A stretch of 11,431 nt of DNA from Verrucomicrobiota bacterium (lineage in GTDB: Bacteria; Verrucomicrobiota; Verrucomicrobiia; Limisphaerales; JACRJZ01): contig JAKLEJ010000071.1 in NCBI GenBank assembly GCA_022711695.1, positions 1 to 11,431 of the forward strand. The letters are read 5' to 3'. The stretch's first letter is position 1. Every line of letters begins with the position of its first letter. Shown piece after piece: positions 1 through 6,486 of the stretch. The translations under genes and the position numbers were made by a program. The notes under the pieces were generated by a model that was not told the DNA's origin, made no database searches, and saw only the letters and a program-made list of their open reading frames with translations.

Positions 1-465
1 GAGCAGGGGGCAAAGAATTGCGTCGATTCCTGGAAGCGCGTCATCGGTTACGCCGAGCAAAAGAAGATCAACCTCTGCCTGGAGCACCTGAACAGCCGCG
101 ATAATACCCATCCGATGAAGGGGCACCCGGGCTATTTCGGCGACAACGTCGATTTCTGCGTGGACCTGATCAAGCGGGTGGGCTCGCCCAACATGAAGCT
201 GCTCTTCGACATCTACCACGTGCAGATCATGAACGGCGACGTCATCCGCCGCCTCCGCCTCTACAAGGATTACACGGCTCACTACCACACCGCCGGCGTG
301 CCCGGCCGGGGGGAGTTGGACGACACGCAGGAAGTCAATTATCCGGCGGTGATGCGGGCCATTCTCGAGACGGGCTACGAAGGCTTCGTGGCCCAGGAGT
401 TCATCCCCACCTGGCCGGACCGGCCCCTGGCGCTGCGCCACGCCGCCAAAGTCTGCGACGTCTGA
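1..465 (+). CDS. Hydroxypyruvate isomerase-like TIM-barrel protein (3' part)
   Basis: The reading frame is open from base 1, so the gene starts upstream of the window; 154 C-terminal residues are present, ending in TGA. The fragment matches the second half of the xylose-isomerase-like TIM barrel (AP endonuclease 2 superfamily) and most resembles hydroxypyruvate isomerase (Hyi). Recognisable strands are CLEHLNSRDN with the first acidic metal or catalytic Glu, LLFDIYHVQIMNGD with the Asp and His, HYHTAGVPGRGELDD, the segment EVNYP, and GFVAQEFIPT with the final Glu. The family interconverts hydroxypyruvate and tartronate semialdehyde or epimerises sugars, usually with a divalent metal. In PVC bacteria such proteins are often Tat-exported, but the N-terminus is missing here so location cannot be judged. 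The family is fairly certain; the substrate is not. No gene follows it closely in the same unit. Confidence 0.85.
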   Translation, partial: EQGAKNCVDSWKRVIGYAEQKKINLCLEHLNSRDNTHPMKGHPGYFGDNVDFCVDLIKRVGSPNMKLLFDIYHVQIMNGDVIRRLRLYKDYTAHYHTAGVPGRGELDDTQEVNYPAVMRAILETGYEGFVAQEFIPTWPDRPLALRHAAKVCDV

Positions 466-480
466 GGCGGCCCGTCCCCG

Positions 481-495
481 CCGGCCGCAGGCCGG
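481..495 (+). terminator. GC hairpin after the isomerase gene
   Basis: CCGGCC (481-486), loop GCA and GGCCGG (490-495) form a perfect 6-bp stem 15 bases after the isomerase stop. There is no T-run behind it (TTGAT follows), so it is at best a weak intrinsic terminator or an RNA-stabilising hairpin. The rest of the 170-base gap (466-635) holds the AscI-type palindrome GGCGCGCC (533-540) and the promoter/operator described separately. Confidence 0.3.
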
Positions 496-590
496 TTGAT
501 CCAAATCCGCATCGCAACCGCGGACTGCGGGTGGCGCGCCTGACGCCGCCTGAGGCTTCTCAACCGAGAGACGGCCTGTGCGGATTCAGC

Positions 591-619
591 TTGACATATT
601 TACAGATGTAAAGAATACT
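591..619 (+). promoter_or_regulatory. Promoter of the blaI-like/M56 pair
   Basis: A perfect -35 hexamer TTGACA (591-596) is followed after exactly 17 bases by AATACT (614-619), a 4/6 match to the -10 consensus. Transcription would start near 626, leaving a leader of only about ten bases before the ATG at 636, with no Shine-Dalgarno visible. The local sequence is strikingly AT-rich against its GC-rich surroundings. Confidence 0.7.
599..612 (+). promoter_or_regulatory. Putative BlaI/MecI-type operator (autoregulation)
   Basis: The 14-base dyad TTTACA-GA-TGTAAA has 6-bp arms. Its core TACA-N2-TGTA (601-610) is the core recognised by BlaI/MecI repressors in Gram-positive bacteria. It lies wholly in the spacer between the -35 and -10 hexamers, so a bound dimer should block RNA polymerase. 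The gene directly downstream encodes a BlaI-family repressor, which makes autorepression the simplest reading. The sequence is seen directly; binding is inferred. Confidence 0.7.
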
Positions 620-635
620 TTGTTCCATTAAAGAT

Positions 636-1070
636 ATGAAGAGCCCCAGACAGCCCCCCGAGTTGACCGAGGCCGAGTGGGCCATCATCAAGGCGGTGTG
701 GAAACGCGAGCCCTGCGCCGCGCCCGACATCCAGGAGGAACTGGCCGGCCAGAAAGGCTGGGCCTACAGCACCGTGCGCACGCTGATGGACCGCATGGTC
801 AGGAAGGGGTACCTGGTGTCGGAGAAGATCCGCCACATGGACCTTTACCGCTCGGCGGTCACGCCGAAGCAGGCGCAAAAAGCCGAGCTGCTCTACGCGC
901 TCAAGCATGCCTTCGACAACGCCCTGACTCCCATGGTGCAGCGGCTGCTGGAGACCCGCGAGCTCAGCCCGACGGAGCTGGAGGAGCTGGAGACCCTGAT
1001 TCGCGAGCGGCGCAAGCAGGCCGCCGCGAAGAAGCCGGAGCGCCGCCAAGACCATGAACACCTTGATTGA
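636..1070 (+). CDS. BlaI/MecI-family transcriptional repressor
   Basis: This 144-residue protein belongs to the penicillinase-repressor family (PF03965). Residues 10-22 (LTEAEWAIIKAVW) are the typical first helix, and residues 43-60 (AYSTVRTLMDRMVRKGYL) are the winged-helix recognition segment. Residues 75-120 form the dimerisation helices, where the partner protease of studied homologues triggers cleavage. A lysine/arginine-rich tail (about 123-144) makes it slightly longer than the usual 120-130 residues. It should bind the dyad at 599-612 as a dimer and repress its own operon. Its 3' end overlaps the M56 gene by 17 bp in another frame, as in blaI-blaR1 pairs. ATG 636 was chosen because it starts just before the conserved fold and fits the promoter; there is no clear Shine-Dalgarno. 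No beta-lactamase gene is present, so the regulated process need not be antibiotic resistance. Confidence 0.9.
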   Translation: MKSPRQPPELTEAEWAIIKAVWKREPCAAPDIQEELAGQKGWAYSTVRTLMDRMVRKGYLVSEKIRHMDLYRSAVTPKQAQKAELLYALKHAFDNALTPMVQRLLETRELSPTELEELETLIRERRKQAAAKKPERRQDHEHLD

Positions 1071-3981
1071 GTGTCTGAACTCGTGGGGGGAGGACCTGGC
1101 GCGGTTCGGTTGGCCGATGCTGGTTCAATCGACGGTGGCCATCCTGGTTCTGTCGGGCCTGAACTGGGCCCTGCGCGAGCGCGTGCGCGGCGCGCTTCGG
1201 CATGCCCTGTTGCTGCTGGTCCTGGTCAAGCTCGTTCTGCCGCCCTCCCTGGCCCTGCCCACCGGCGTGGGGTACTGGCTGCCGGCGGAGCGGTCCCAGG
1301 CAGCGCCCACCACGCTGGCGGCGGCGGTTTTGTTGGGAGATGCGCCGCCCGTGTCTCGAACGGTTCCTGTCAAAGCCGGGCTGGGTGGGGCTCCCCCGCT
1401 GCCTGGACCGCCACCGGCCCGGGCGGTCGTCTTGTGGCCCGGGGCCCTCTTTCTCGCTTGGATGACGGGCGTCGCTTGCCTTTCCGTCTGCCTCTGGCGG
1501 CGGTTGCGGTGGGCGCGGCGGTTGGCGTCCGAGGCCTCGGCATCGCCCGCCGCAGCGGAGGAAGTCGCTGAATCCTGCCGGCAGCAGTTGGGCCTCCGGC
1601 GGCCGGTCCGGCTGCGAGTGTCCGACCGGCCAATCAGTCCCGCGGTCTGCGGCCTGCGGAACCCAACCATCCTGCTGCCGCGCGCCCTGCTGGACAAGCT
1701 GACGCCGCTGCAGACCCAAGCGGTGCTGCTGCACGAGCTGGGCCACGTCAAACGGGGCGATCTCTGGGCAAATCATCTGCAGACGATCCTGCAAATTCTG
1801 TACTGGTACAACCCGTTTCTCTGGCTGGCCAACGCGCTCATCCGTCGGGTGCGCGAGCAGGCGGTCGATGAGTTGGTGATGGTGGCGATGGACAAAGAGG
1901 CGGTCGAGTATCCGGCGGCCCTGCTGGCGGTGGCCAGGCTGTCCGTGCCGCGGCCCGCCGCCAGCCTGGGGCTGATCGGAGTCGCCGAGTCGCGACAGGG
2001 CCTCAGCGAGCGGGTGCGGCGGTTGGTCAACCGGCCGGCCCCGACGAAGGCAGGCCTGGGATTGACAGGATTTGGGGCGACCCTGGCGCTGGCAGCCGCA
2101 TTGCTGCCGATGGCTCCCGGGAGGACAGAAGCGGAAGGCCCCGGAGCGGGCGCCACAAAGCCTGCGGAGGCATCCTCCGAGCAAGTGACCAGGCTGGTGA
2201 AGGAAGGCCGGGAGTTGTACGAAAACGGCCGCGCGGCCGAAGCCGGGAAGAAGCTCGAAGAAGCCGTGAGCCTCGCTCCGGAGAACAAGGCGGCCTGGTA
2301 TTATCTGGAGTTGGCCAACGGAAAGGTCGGCCTCAGCGAGAAGCGCAAGGCGATCATGGCGAAGCTGCAAGGCATCAAGCTGAGCGAGGTATTGCTCGAT
2401 GGCCTGCCGCTCAACGAGGCGGTAAGATGCCTGTCGGAGGAAGTTCGACGCCTCGATCCGGAGGGGCGGGGCGTGAACTTCATCCTCGCTGAGAGCGCCG
2501 TCTCGTCCGACAAGGAGGCTGCGCCCGGCGCGGGCGGATCCTCAGCGACGAGGCCGGCGTCGGTCGCGGCGGCGCTGGTGACAATCAAGCCGCCTTTGCG
2601 GGACATCAGCCTTGAAGAAGCGTTGGAGGCCATCGTTCGGTCCACTGCCCCGCCGCTGAAATACACCGTGGAGGACTACGGAGTCGTGATCTCGCCAAAA
2701 GGCAGCGAGACGCCGCCTCTGCATGTCCGAACGTTCAAGGTGGCGCCGGACCAGTTCGCCCGGAGTTTCCTGAATGCCGCGGCGGCGGGCGGGAAGGCCA
2801 CGGCGCCGGGCGCCGGGGGTGTTGGGGTGCGGGATAAGAGCGGTGGCGTCGTGCGCATGACCAACGCCAGCGTGACCGTCGCCCTGGCGCGCGAGCGGTT
2901 GGCCGCCGTCGGCATCGACCTCCGGCCGCCCAAGGCGATCTTCTACAACGACCGCCTCGGGGTGATGATGGTCAGGGCTTCGTCGGAGGACCTGTCGCAG
3001 ATCGAAGCCTGGCTGCAGACCAATGCGTTAAACCAAACGCCACCCGCCCCGCCCCAGGGCAGCCGCTCGGGAGACGGCGCCACGACGGAGAACGCCGGGA
3101 AAGGTGTGCGTCCCCAAATCAACATTCGCATCCAGTACCTGGTGGTGACGCAGGCCGTCGGCCAGGCCAACGGCTTCAGTTGGCATCTCGGCAATTGGTC
3201 TCCCGCCAACGTTCCGGCCGCCGCAGCCCCCAACGGCGCCATGCCGCGTTTCGCTGCCGAGCCCGCCGCTGGAGCTGGGCAACCAACGCCCCATGCGGCG
3301 GCCCCGTCCGGCGTGTTTCCTTCGCCTGGCGGCGCAGCCGTCGCCGATCCGGCGCAGGCAACCGTGTGCGGCATCCTCACAGCGGATCAGGCCAGGGAGG
3401 TTCTCCGCGCGTTGGAACGGCGCCCGGGCGGCAGCCTTCACATCCTTCCAGAGGTGACCACGCTCAGCGGACGCCAAACGCAGGTTAAGACGGTGGATAT
3501 CAAGAGCGTTGTCACCGGTTTGGACACGAACCATTGGCGCACCAACGAGTCGGGGGTGGGGTTCACGCCCATTGTCGAGCCTTTCGAGAGCGGGCCGGTG
3601 GCGGACCTGGTTCCGTGGGTCCGGCCGGATGGCAAGAGCATCGAGCTCACCGTGGTTTGGAGCCTGCGCGAATTCGCCGGGTACGACGACACGAAAAACG
3701 AGGAAGTCCGGGGCACGAGCCCGGAGGGCCGCCCGGTGACAGCACGCAAGCCCCTCCCGCTTTTCCGGGAATGCCGGCTGGATGGCAGGGCCGTCGTCGG
3801 CGACGGGCAGACACTGGTTTTGAGCAGCATCACTGCGGCGACCGGAGTGCCGGCCGCAAAGGCAGGGCCGTCGCCCCGAAGATGCCTCGCGGTCTTCGTA
3901 ACGCCGCAAATCGTGGATGAAGCCGGCAACCGCGCTCATCTCGAAAGTGAAATCCCCCTGGGTATTCCTCCGCAGAAGTGA
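1054..3981 (+). CDS. M56 (BlaR1-type) membrane metallopeptidase fused to a secretin-like C-terminal module
   Basis: 975 residues. The N-terminal third is an M56 peptidase: hydrophobic segments at about 19-41, 50-69 and 124-148, the zinc motif HELGH at 227-231, and a downstream acidic segment VREQAVDE (266-273) likely giving the third zinc ligand. A fourth hydrophobic segment (334-353) should pass the rest across the membrane. Then come a TPR-like helical repeat (about 376-425), two small secretin N-domain-like alpha/beta units (about 435-570 and 598-660), an Ala/Pro/Gly-rich linker, and a secretin-like beta region (about 685-960). The last includes LPEVTTLSGRQTQVK (798-812), VGDGQTLVLSS (915-925) and LAVFVTPQIVDEAGN (945-959). 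The VPxLGxLF motif of true outer-membrane secretins is not seen. There is no penicillin-binding sensor domain. It probably senses an extracytoplasmic signal and relieves the BlaI-like repressor. The M56 part is certain; the secretin kinship is a motif-based judgement. Confidence 0.88.
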   Translation: MNTLIECLNSWGEDLARFGWPMLVQSTVAILVLSGLNWALRERVRGALRHALLLLVLVKLVLPPSLALPTGVGYWLPAERSQAAPTTLAAAVLLGDAPPVSRTVPVKAGLGGAPPLPGPPPARAVVLWPGALFLAWMTGVACLSVCLWRRLRWARRLASEASASPAAAEEVAESCRQQLGLRRPVRLRVSDRPISPAVCGLRNPTILLPRALLDKLTPLQTQAVLLHELGHVKRGDLWANHLQTILQILYWYNPFLWLANALIRRVREQAVDELVMVAMDKEAVEYPAALLAVARLSVPRPAASLGLIGVAESRQGLSERVRRLVNRPAPTKAGLGLTGFGATLALAAALLPMAPGRTEAEGPGAGATKPAEASSEQVTRLVKEGRELYENGRAAEAGKKLEEAVSLAPENKAAWYYLELANGKVGLSEKRKAIMAKLQGIKLSEVLLDGLPLNEAVRCLSEEVRRLDPEGRGVNFILAESAVSSDKEAAPGAGGSSATRPASVAAALVTIKPPLRDISLEEALEAIVRSTAPPLKYTVEDYGVVISPKGSETPPLHVRTFKVAPDQFARSFLNAAAAGGKATAPGAGGVGVRDKSGGVVRMTNASVTVALARERLAAVGIDLRPPKAIFYNDRLGVMMVRASSEDLSQIEAWLQTNALNQTPPAPPQGSRSGDGATTENAGKGVRPQINIRIQYLVVTQAVGQANGFSWHLGNWSPANVPAAAAPNGAMPRFAAEPAAGAGQPTPHAAAPSGVFPSPGGAAVADPAQATVCGILTADQAREVLRALERRPGGSLHILPEVTTLSGRQTQVKTVDIKSVVTGLDTNHWRTNESGVGFTPIVEPFESGPVADLVPWVRPDGKSIELTVVWSLREFAGYDDTKNEEVRGTSPEGRPVTARKPLPLFRECRLDGRAVVGDGQTLVLSSITAATGVPAAKAGPSPRRCLAVFVTPQIVDEAGNRAHLESEIPLGIPPQK

Positions 3982-3984
3982 GCA

Positions 3985-3997
3985 CGCGGCTTCCGCG
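3985..3997 (+). terminator. Small GC hairpin after the M56 gene
   Basis: CGCGG-CTT-CCGCG is a perfect 5-bp stem three bases after the stop codon. GCACG (3982-3986) and CGTGC (4010-4014) form an alternative outer pairing. No T-run follows, so this is a weak terminator candidate for the repressor/peptidase operon. Confidence 0.3.
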
Positions 3998-4038
3998 AAT
4001 TCTGTCAACCGTGCGGGGCGGAGAGCGCCAGACAAGCC

Positions 4039-4068
4039 TTGACCTGAAGAGCGCAAAGTGTGTATTTT
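4039..4068 (+). promoter_or_regulatory. Promoter of the toxin-antitoxin pair
   Basis: TTGACC (4039-4044, 5/6 to the -35 consensus) and TATTTT (4063-4068, 4/6 to the -10) are 18 bases apart. The expected start of transcription falls at or next to 4075, the A of the antitoxin ATG, so the mRNA would be leaderless or nearly so. No Shine-Dalgarno is visible before that ATG, which agrees. Confidence 0.5.
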
Positions 4069-4072
4069 GCGC
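4051..4072 (+). promoter_or_regulatory. Inverted repeat over the TA promoter, probable operator
   Basis: GCGCAAA (4051-4057) and TTTGCGC (4066-4072) are perfect 7-bp arms separated by 8 bases, giving dyad centres about 1.5 helical turns apart. The right arm overlaps the -10 hexamer. Type II antitoxins usually autorepress through such repeats, so this is the likely binding site of the antitoxin or the TA complex. Confidence 0.55.
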
Positions 4073-4074
4073 AC

Positions 4075-4311
4075 ATGCGGGCAACATTAACCCAATTGCG
4101 ACGGAAGACCTCCGAGATTCTCCTGTGCATCCAGAGCGGCAAGGGCGTCGAGATTACGAACCATGGCAGAGTGATAGCGGAATTGCGGCCCCGGTTCCGT
4201 GGCATGAGTGGGGCCGAGTTTGCCCGACTGTGGCGCAACAGTCCGCGCCTGGATGCGGAGACGGCCGCTGAGGTGCTGGCCAACGTCCGGGCAACGGAGG
4301 CCGCCGAATGA
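4075..4311 (+). CDS. Phd/YefM-family antitoxin
   Basis: A 78-residue protein. Residues 1-40 match the Phd/YefM DNA-binding fold: helix LTQLRRKTSEIL, then GKGVEITNHGRVIAELRP, the usual 'strand, N-H/R-G-R, strand' pattern. The C-terminal part (about 44-78, MSGAEFARLW onward) would be the disordered toxin-binding arm. It should neutralise the adjacent PIN toxin and repress the shared promoter. The ATG at 4075 is preferred over an in-frame GTG at 4060 because the GTG lies upstream of the predicted transcription start and inside the operator. Its stop overlaps the toxin start (ATGA, 4308-4311), implying translational coupling. Family assignment is good despite short length. Confidence 0.82.
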   Translation: MRATLTQLRRKTSEILLCIQSGKGVEITNHGRVIAELRPRFRGMSGAEFARLWRNSPRLDAETAAEVLANVRATEAAE

Positions 4312-4721
4312 GGGTGCTTATCGACACGACGCTGTTGATCGAGGCCGAGCGCGCGCGATTCGATCTGGCCAGATGGGCCGAGGAGATGGAAGAAATCTGC
4401 ATTTGCGATGCGGGCGTTGCCGAGTTTCTGGCCGGGGAACCAATCAAGGATCATGGCAAACTGAGGCGCTTCCATACGTTTTGGGAAAGTGTCGTTTCCG
4501 TTCTGCCTTCGGTGGAAATCACCCGTGAGATCTGCCAGCAGGCAGGCCGAATGATTGCGGCCGCCCGGTCGCGCGGCTACACGGTCAACCTCGGGGACGG
4601 TCTGCAGGCGGCGGCCGCAAAGAGCCAGGGACTGACGGTGGCAACAATCGACACTGACCATTTCAAACACCTTGGCGCGCCTTGCTTCAATCCCATTCGC
4701 CCGACTGCGAAGAAGGCCTGA
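4308..4721 (+). CDS. PIN-domain (VapC-like) toxin, predicted ribonuclease
   Basis: A 137-residue protein with the four acidic positions of PIN nucleases: Asp6 in LIDTTLLIEAER, Glu39 in AGVAEFLAG, Asp97 in LGDGLQAAAA and Asp115 (with Asp117) in TIDTDHFKHLG. These bind the Mg2+/Mn2+ ions used to cut RNA, in VapC proteins usually tRNA or rRNA. The acidic set looks complete, so the toxin is predicted active and held in check by the upstream antitoxin. Length is typical of VapC. Translation starts on the ATG overlapping the antitoxin stop. The RNA target cannot be read from the sequence. Confidence 0.88.
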   Translation: MRVLIDTTLLIEAERARFDLARWAEEMEEICICDAGVAEFLAGEPIKDHGKLRRFHTFWESVVSVLPSVEITREICQQAGRMIAAARSRGYTVNLGDGLQAAAAKSQGLTVATIDTDHFKHLGAPCFNPIRPTAKKA

Positions 4722-4742
4722 GGCAATAGAGGACGAGGGATT

Positions 4743-4934
4743 CCTGCTCAGGGCATCGGGCTTCAAAACACGGATGCTGCGTTTGGCCCCCGGCTGAAGG
4801 CCACAACCTGTGGATCCGTGCATCGGTTGCGCCGCCAACCGGCTGCGCGTTCGGCAATTGCCGGCTCTCCTGAGCCGCAGCCACGCCAAGCGCGGGTTCA
4901 GCGCCAGCCCAAATCCTTGACGCCCTGCTCAGGG
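4743..4934. repeat. Gap with short palindromes and an 11-bp direct repeat
   Basis: I see no gene in the 230 bases between the toxin and the oxidoreductase. The gap holds CCTGCTCAGGG twice (4743-4753 and 4924-4934), itself a near-palindrome (CCTG-CT-CAGG). It also holds a hairpin CCACA-ACC-TGTGG (4801-4813), a perfect palindrome CGGCAATTGCCG (4852-4863) and a hairpin CGGCTC-TCCT-GAGCCG (4862-4877) sharing its left edge with that palindrome. They could be a weak terminator for the TA unit and operator or attenuator elements for the oxidoreductase gene. No convincing -35/-10 pair was found. Confidence 0.45.
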
Positions 4935-4951
4935 GCGGATTCAATATCCAC

Positions 4952-6301
4952 ATGGCAACTGACACCGTTTCACTCTCGCGCCGCTCGTTCGTAAAAACCT
5001 GTCTGGCGTCCGCGGCCGCCACCGGGCTGCCCGCCTGGTTTCTCGAACAGGACCGGGCCATGGCCGCAGCCGCCCCGAAGGCGCTCGGCCCCAATGACCG
5101 CCCCGGCATCGCCCTGGTCGGCTGCGGCGGGCAGGGAAGCGGCGACGCCGCCAACGCCTGCCGCTTCGGCGATATTCTGGCCGTATGCGACGTGGACCGG
5201 CGGCACGCCGAGAACGCCGCCAAGCGACTCACGAAGAACGGCAAGACGCCCGAGATCCTGAGCGACTTCCGCAAGGTCATGGAGCGGGAGGACATCCATG
5301 TGGTCATCAACGGCACGCCCGATCACTGGCACACGCTGGTCAACCTGGCCGCCGCCCGGGCGAAGAAGGACATCTATTCGGAAAAGCCGCTCACCCTGAC
5401 CGTGGACGAGGGCAAGCGGCTGGTGCAGGCGGTGCGCGCGAACAAGGTCGTGCTCCAGACCGGCACCCAGCAGCGCAGCGACCGCAATTTCCGGCTGGCC
5501 TGCGAACTGGTGCGCAACCAGCGGATCGGGAGGCTGCAACAGATCGTGGTCTGGCTGCCCGCCGGCCTGCGGGGCGGCCCCTTCGCCTCATCGCCTGTGC
5601 CCGAGGGCCTGGACTGGGACTACTGGCAGGGGCAGGCGCCGAAGGTCGATTACGTGAAGGAGCGCTGCCACGTGACCTTCCGCTACTGGCTCGAATACTC
5701 GGGAGGCACGATCACCGACTGGGGCGCGCACCACAACGACATCGCCTTTTGGGCGACCGGCATGAAAGGGCCGGACGCGGTCGAGGCCAAGGCGCTGGCC
5801 CAGCCCGTCCCCGGCGGCTACACCGCCTTCAGCGAATACGAGGTTCAGTTCACCTACTCGAACGGCGTGAGGCACTTCATCAAGACGACCAGGGACGACA
5901 ACATCTTCGGCGGAGTCGTGAACCAGCAAGGCCAGCGCAACGGCATCCGCTTCGAAGGCACGGAGGGCTGGATCTGGGTGCGCCGCGGCGCCATCGAAGC
6001 CAGCAAGGACGAGATCCTCACCGCTCCCCTGCCCTCCGGGGCCGAGCGCCTTTACGTGAGCCAGGATCACATGGGCAACTTCTTCGAGTGCGTGCGCTCC
6101 CGCAAAGATCCCATCTGCGACGTCGAGACCGGCCACCGCTCCGCCTCGGAATGTCATCTGGCCCAGATCGCGCTTCGGCTGGGCCGCAAGTTGCAGTGGA
6201 GCGTCGAACGCGAGGAGTTCACGGGCGAGGGCGCCGGCGAGGCCAACCAATGGGTCGCCCGCCCGATGCGCCAGCCCTACGATTATTCGTTCGTGGGCTA
6301 G
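4952..6301 (+). CDS. Tat-exported Gfo/Idh/MocA-family oxidoreductase
   Basis: A 449-residue protein. The N-terminus has a twin-arginine signal, SRRSFVK (9-15), followed by an Ala-rich hydrophobic stretch to about residue 40, so it should fold with its cofactor and be exported. The Rossmann domain follows: VGCGGQG (56-62) for NAD(P), an acidic end of the second strand (CDVD, 79-82), and the family EKP motif (144-146) with the catalytic Lys. The C-terminal alpha/beta domain contains GGTITDWGAHHNDIAFW (251-267), with the His pair usual for this family. Members oxidise, reduce or rearrange sugars and inositols; the substrate is unknown. Secreted members are greatly expanded in Verrucomicrobiota and Planctomycetota. 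The start is the ATG right before the Tat signal; the Shine-Dalgarno is weak. No tight partner gene is present: the next gene starts 185 bases downstream. Confidence 0.93.
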   Translation: MATDTVSLSRRSFVKTCLASAAATGLPAWFLEQDRAMAAAAPKALGPNDRPGIALVGCGGQGSGDAANACRFGDILAVCDVDRRHAENAAKRLTKNGKTPEILSDFRKVMEREDIHVVINGTPDHWHTLVNLAAARAKKDIYSEKPLTLTVDEGKRLVQAVRANKVVLQTGTQQRSDRNFRLACELVRNQRIGRLQQIVVWLPAGLRGGPFASSPVPEGLDWDYWQGQAPKVDYVKERCHVTFRYWLEYSGGTITDWGAHHNDIAFWATGMKGPDAVEAKALAQPVPGGYTAFSEYEVQFTYSNGVRHFIKTTRDDNIFGGVVNQQGQRNGIRFEGTEGWIWVRRGAIEASKDEILTAPLPSGAERLYVSQDHMGNFFECVRSRKDPICDVETGHRSASECHLAQIALRLGRKLQWSVEREEFTGEGAGEANQWVARPMRQPYDYSFVG

Positions 6302-6316
6302 TCGAAAGAGCCTCCC

Positions 6317-6466
6317 ACGAGCCAGCCCGCGTTTGTAGTCCCGCCTTCAGGCTGTTTGGGCGATGCTCGGGATCACGAACGCGCCACCCGGACAGGCCGC
6401 AGCCTGCGCCACGAACGGTGGCGCCGCCGAAACCGGGCCGCGCATTCCGGCTTGAACGAGCCAGCC
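6317..6466. repeat. Hairpin-rich intergenic repeat region
   Basis: No gene lies in the 185-base gap. It holds a direct repeat ACGAGCCAGCC (6317-6327 and 6456-6466), a GCCT-TC-AGGC dyad (6343-6352), a hairpin CAGGC-CGCA-GCCTG (6393-6406) and, sharing its last base, a stronger hairpin GCGCCAC-GAACG-GTGGCGC (6406-6424; 7-bp stem, 5-base loop). The loop word ACGAACG also occurs just upstream near 6375. The pattern looks like a REP/BIME-type dispersed intergenic element; the hairpins may also end transcription of the oxidoreductase gene. Absence of T-runs argues against a classical terminator. Confidence 0.5.
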
Positions 6467-6486
6467 GCGCCCTCCATGCTGGCTCC

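Noticed and set aside
964..2370. A 468-codon minus-strand frame under the M56 gene
   Set aside because: It is antisense to the peptidase zinc-motif region, rich in Gln/Arg/Pro with no domain, a typical GC-rich shadow.
636..3981. Beta-lactam resistance operon
   Set aside because: Only the repressor and peptidase resemble bla/mec regulators. There is no beta-lactamase or penicillin-binding sensor domain, so calling it resistance would be unsupported.
4060..4074. GTG start for the antitoxin
   Set aside because: It lies within the predicted promoter and operator, before the expected transcription start; the conserved Phd fold begins at the ATG at 4075.
5185..6486. In-frame extension upstream of the HzsA-like gene
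   Set aside because: It overlaps the well-supported oxidoreductase in another frame, reads as Arg/Ala/Gly-rich shadow sequence, and has no domain; the signal peptide begins at ATG 6487.
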